A DNA stretch of 64,000 bases from JAKAVN01 sp963771325 (GTDB lineage: Bacteria > Desulfobacterota > Binatia > Binatales > Binataceae). The position numbers were made by a program, and so were the translations under genes. The notes beneath the pieces were generated by a model. That model had not been told where the DNA came from. It saw only the letters and a list, made by a program, of their open reading frames with translations, and did no database searches. The stretch covers positions 1 to 64,000 of the forward strand of contig CAVYTJ010000026.1 of assembly GCA_963771325.1 (NCBI GenBank). Direction: 5' to 3'. Shown here in pieces: positions 62,594 to 64,000 of this stretch (the first letter of the stretch is position 1; each line of letters begins with the position of its first letter).

Positions 62594-64000
62594 GTGACGC
62601 GATATTTCGAATGCCGGGCGTTGCAGGCGGCCGGACTGATTGTGCTCGTGCTGGTTCTGGCCGCGCCGGCGTATCGGAATCTCGGCCAATACAGCGATTT
62701 CTACGATGGCGGCGTCTACCTGGAATCGGCTCGGATGCTGGCTGCCGGTTATGCACCGTACCGCGCGGTCTTCATTTCCCAGCCACCCGCGTGGTTGAAA
62801 CTCATCCAATGGTCGTTCGCGCTCTTCGGCCAAAACATGCGCGGCGGACAAATGCTCACCGTCAGCACGCTGGTGCTCACGGCCGTCGCTGTCGGGTTCA
62901 TCGTGCTGGACCGGGGTTTTTGGCTCGGAGCCGTGCTGACCTGCGCAACCATCCTGCTGTCGCCGCTGGCTTTCTTTTGGGCTCGCGAGATAACCGGCGA
63001 ACTGCCGTCCGCGGCCTTTGCCGCCGTGTCGCTGGCGCTCGCCGGGCGATATGCGTCGGGCGGCAGACGGCTGTGGCTGGGATTCGGCGCATTGGCTCTC
63101 GCCGGTGCGTTGTCGGTCAAACTGTTTAGTCTTTACGCCATTCCATCCGTGCTGCTGCTGGCGGCCGGGCGATGGGGATCGGCGGGTCAGTTGCGCCAAA
63201 GAATCTGGTATACGGCGGCGGACATCCTGCTGGTGTTGGTAATCATCTTCGCAACCGTGCTGGCGATGGCGTCGGCATACGGAGTGCGCGAGGTTTGGAC
63301 GCAGGCGGTAGCTTTCCATCTCGGCTCGCGGGCGGATCTTAGCTCGGCCCGAAACTGGGACTTGATAGTAGCGACCCTGTCTCGGGACCCCGCGGTGTTA
63401 AGCGCCCTGCCGCTTGTCCTATGTGCTGCGCTGGAACCCTGGATCGGATGGTCGGCGCTTGGATGGCTCGTCCTGACTCTCATCGGTTTGCTCATCCAGC
63501 ATCCGCTGTTTACTCATCACGTCGTCGCTCTGATTCCGCCGCTCGCGCTCGCCGCCGGTATCGGTGCCGGGACATTGTGGAAGCTGGGCAGACGATTGCA
63601 AGTCCGTCAAGTGCAAGTCCGTGAAGCGAGCGTACGTTCAGACGACTATGCAAACGACTATGCACAGGACTATGGCTGGGCGATGGGTATCGCACTTTGT
63701 ACTGCCAGCATCGTCCTTTTCGCCGCGGTCTGCCGCGGCGGGCTCGCCGGCCGGACCGATCAGCAATGGATCCTGGCGTACTGGCGCCCTCCGGCCGCGG
63801 ATCTGGAGATGGCCGCTGAATTGACGCGGGTGACCGGCAAAGCCGATTTCATCCTGACCGACGCTCCAGGAATTGCGTTCTGGTCCGGGCGCGAGGTGCC
63901 CCCCTGGCTGGCGGACACTTCACTAAAGCGCATCGACAATCACTACCTCGCCACCGCTGAAGTAAAAAGCGAGGTCGAGCGTTATCGAGTGAAGGCGGTG
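62594..64000 (+). CDS. GT39/ArnT-like membrane glycosyltransferase, runs off the window
   Basis: Open for 469 codons from GTG 62594 to the window end with no stop, so it is incomplete at the 3' end. Hydrophobic multi-pass protein: N-terminal helix QAAGLIVLVLVLAAPAYRNL, then the Asp-containing first periplasmic loop FYDGGVYLESARMLAAGYAP with YRAVFISQPP, typical of polyprenyl-phosphate sugar transferases that move a sugar from undecaprenyl-phosphate to lipid A or protein. About ten helices are predicted by eye. A hydrophilic stretch DDYANDYAQDYGW is made of a 12-bp triplicated repeat. Exact acceptor unknown; DPM1-like GT2 at 23210 could supply the donor. Confidence 0.85.
   Translation, partial: MTRYFECRALQAAGLIVLVLVLAAPAYRNLGQYSDFYDGGVYLESARMLAAGYAPYRAVFISQPPAWLKLIQWSFALFGQNMRGGQMLTVSTLVLTAVAVGFIVLDRGFWLGAVLTCATILLSPLAFFWAREITGELPSAAFAAVSLALAGRYASGGRRLWLGFGALALAGALSVKLFSLYAIPSVLLLAAGRWGSAGQLRQRIWYTAADILLVLVIIFATVLAMASAYGVREVWTQAVAFHLGSRADLSSARNWDLIVATLSRDPAVLSALPLVLCAALEPWIGWSALGWLVLTLIGLLIQHPLFTHHVVALIPPLALAAGIGAGTLWKLGRRLQVRQVQVREASVRSDDYANDYAQDYGWAMGIALCTASIVLFAAVCRGGLAGRTDQQWILAYWRPPAADLEMAAELTRVTGKADFILTDAPGIAFWSGREVPPWLADTSLKRIDNHYLATAEVKSEVERYRVKAV
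63598..63676. repeat. In-frame short tandem repeats inside the GT39-like gene
   Basis: GCAAGTCCGTCAAGT (63598-63612) is followed by GCAAGTCCGTGAAG (63613-63626); then three 12-bp units around GACTATGCA (63641-63676) encode DDYANDYAQDYG. They insert a hydrophilic patch without breaking the frame. Confidence 0.75.

Overview
The window is a GC-rich chromosomal segment from a didermic (Gram-negative) bacterium. The lipid A and outer-membrane genes (bamA, skp, fabZ, lpxA, lpxI, lpxB, waaA, lpxK, two LPS-kinase-like genes, heptosyltransferase-type GT9) fix the envelope type. An alternative complex III linked to a caa3-type oxidase indicates aerobic respiration. LpxI instead of LpxH, LL-diaminopimelate aminotransferase (DapL) and this gene order suggest an uncultured Deltaproteobacteria-related lineage such as Binatota/Desulfobacterota relatives. 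That placement is inference only; no 16S rRNA, tRNA or other RNA gene was seen.

Layout. 1-9 kb: outer-membrane assembly and lipid A operon (bamA-skp-fabZ-lpxA-lpxI-Gfo/Idh), a SCO copper chaperone, a divergent UspA gene and lpxB. 9-11.9 kb: lower-GC accessory insertion (orphan Flp pilin, an unknown ORF, GlsB/YeaQ-type membrane protein, HAF-repeat secreted protein). 12-16 kb: waaA-lpxK-trm112-KdkA-like kinase, DUF1272 protein and a lipoprotein. 17-26.4 kb: GST, then a long minus-strand run nuoA-GT9-LPS kinase-GT2-GT4(broken)-yicC-gmk-spoT-ridA. 26.6-28.2 kb: foreign-looking DUF5131/TcmP pair. 28.3-38 kb: a stretch in which most genes carry frameshifts (TcmP, retropepsin-like protease, beta-lactamase-fold hydrolase, ArsS-like radical SAM, HPP-like membrane protein, acyl-CoA dehydrogenase, DUF1054, dapB, a duplicated membrane protein), interspersed with intact GFA, gpsA and zinc-ribbon genes. 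38.4-39.3 kb: ferritin-like and DUF3175 genes. 39.4-50.8 kb: minus-strand respiratory operon actA-actB-actC-actD-actF-coxB-coxAC-coxD-ctaG. 51-53.7 kb: dapL-folK-fructose-6-phosphate aldolase. 53.9-58.3 kb: tandem cupin, S53 peptidase, class III CoA-transferase, small lipoprotein. 58.6-64 kb: grpE-dnaK-dnaJ and the first 469 codons of a GT39-like membrane glycosyltransferase that runs off the window.

How the parts work together: the first 27 kb is dominated by lipid A, Kdo and core-oligosaccharide synthesis with the machinery that inserts outer-membrane proteins. The respiratory operon should oxidise menaquinol/quinol through ActABCDF and pass electrons to a caa3 oxidase whose subunit II carries its own cytochrome c domain. 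No ActE gene is present, so direct transfer is plausible. DapL and DapB both belong to lysine/peptidoglycan precursor synthesis.

The three most unusual things are: (1) the dense cluster of frameshifted genes at 22-38 kb (plus actF at 45 kb), some with substitutions of conserved residues that argue for real decay and some in genes expected to be essential that argue for sequence error; (2) a recurring pattern of short 9-21 bp imperfect tandem duplications at gene boundaries, several of them containing the stop codon; (3) a perfect 47-nt palindrome interrupting a GT4 glycosyltransferase.
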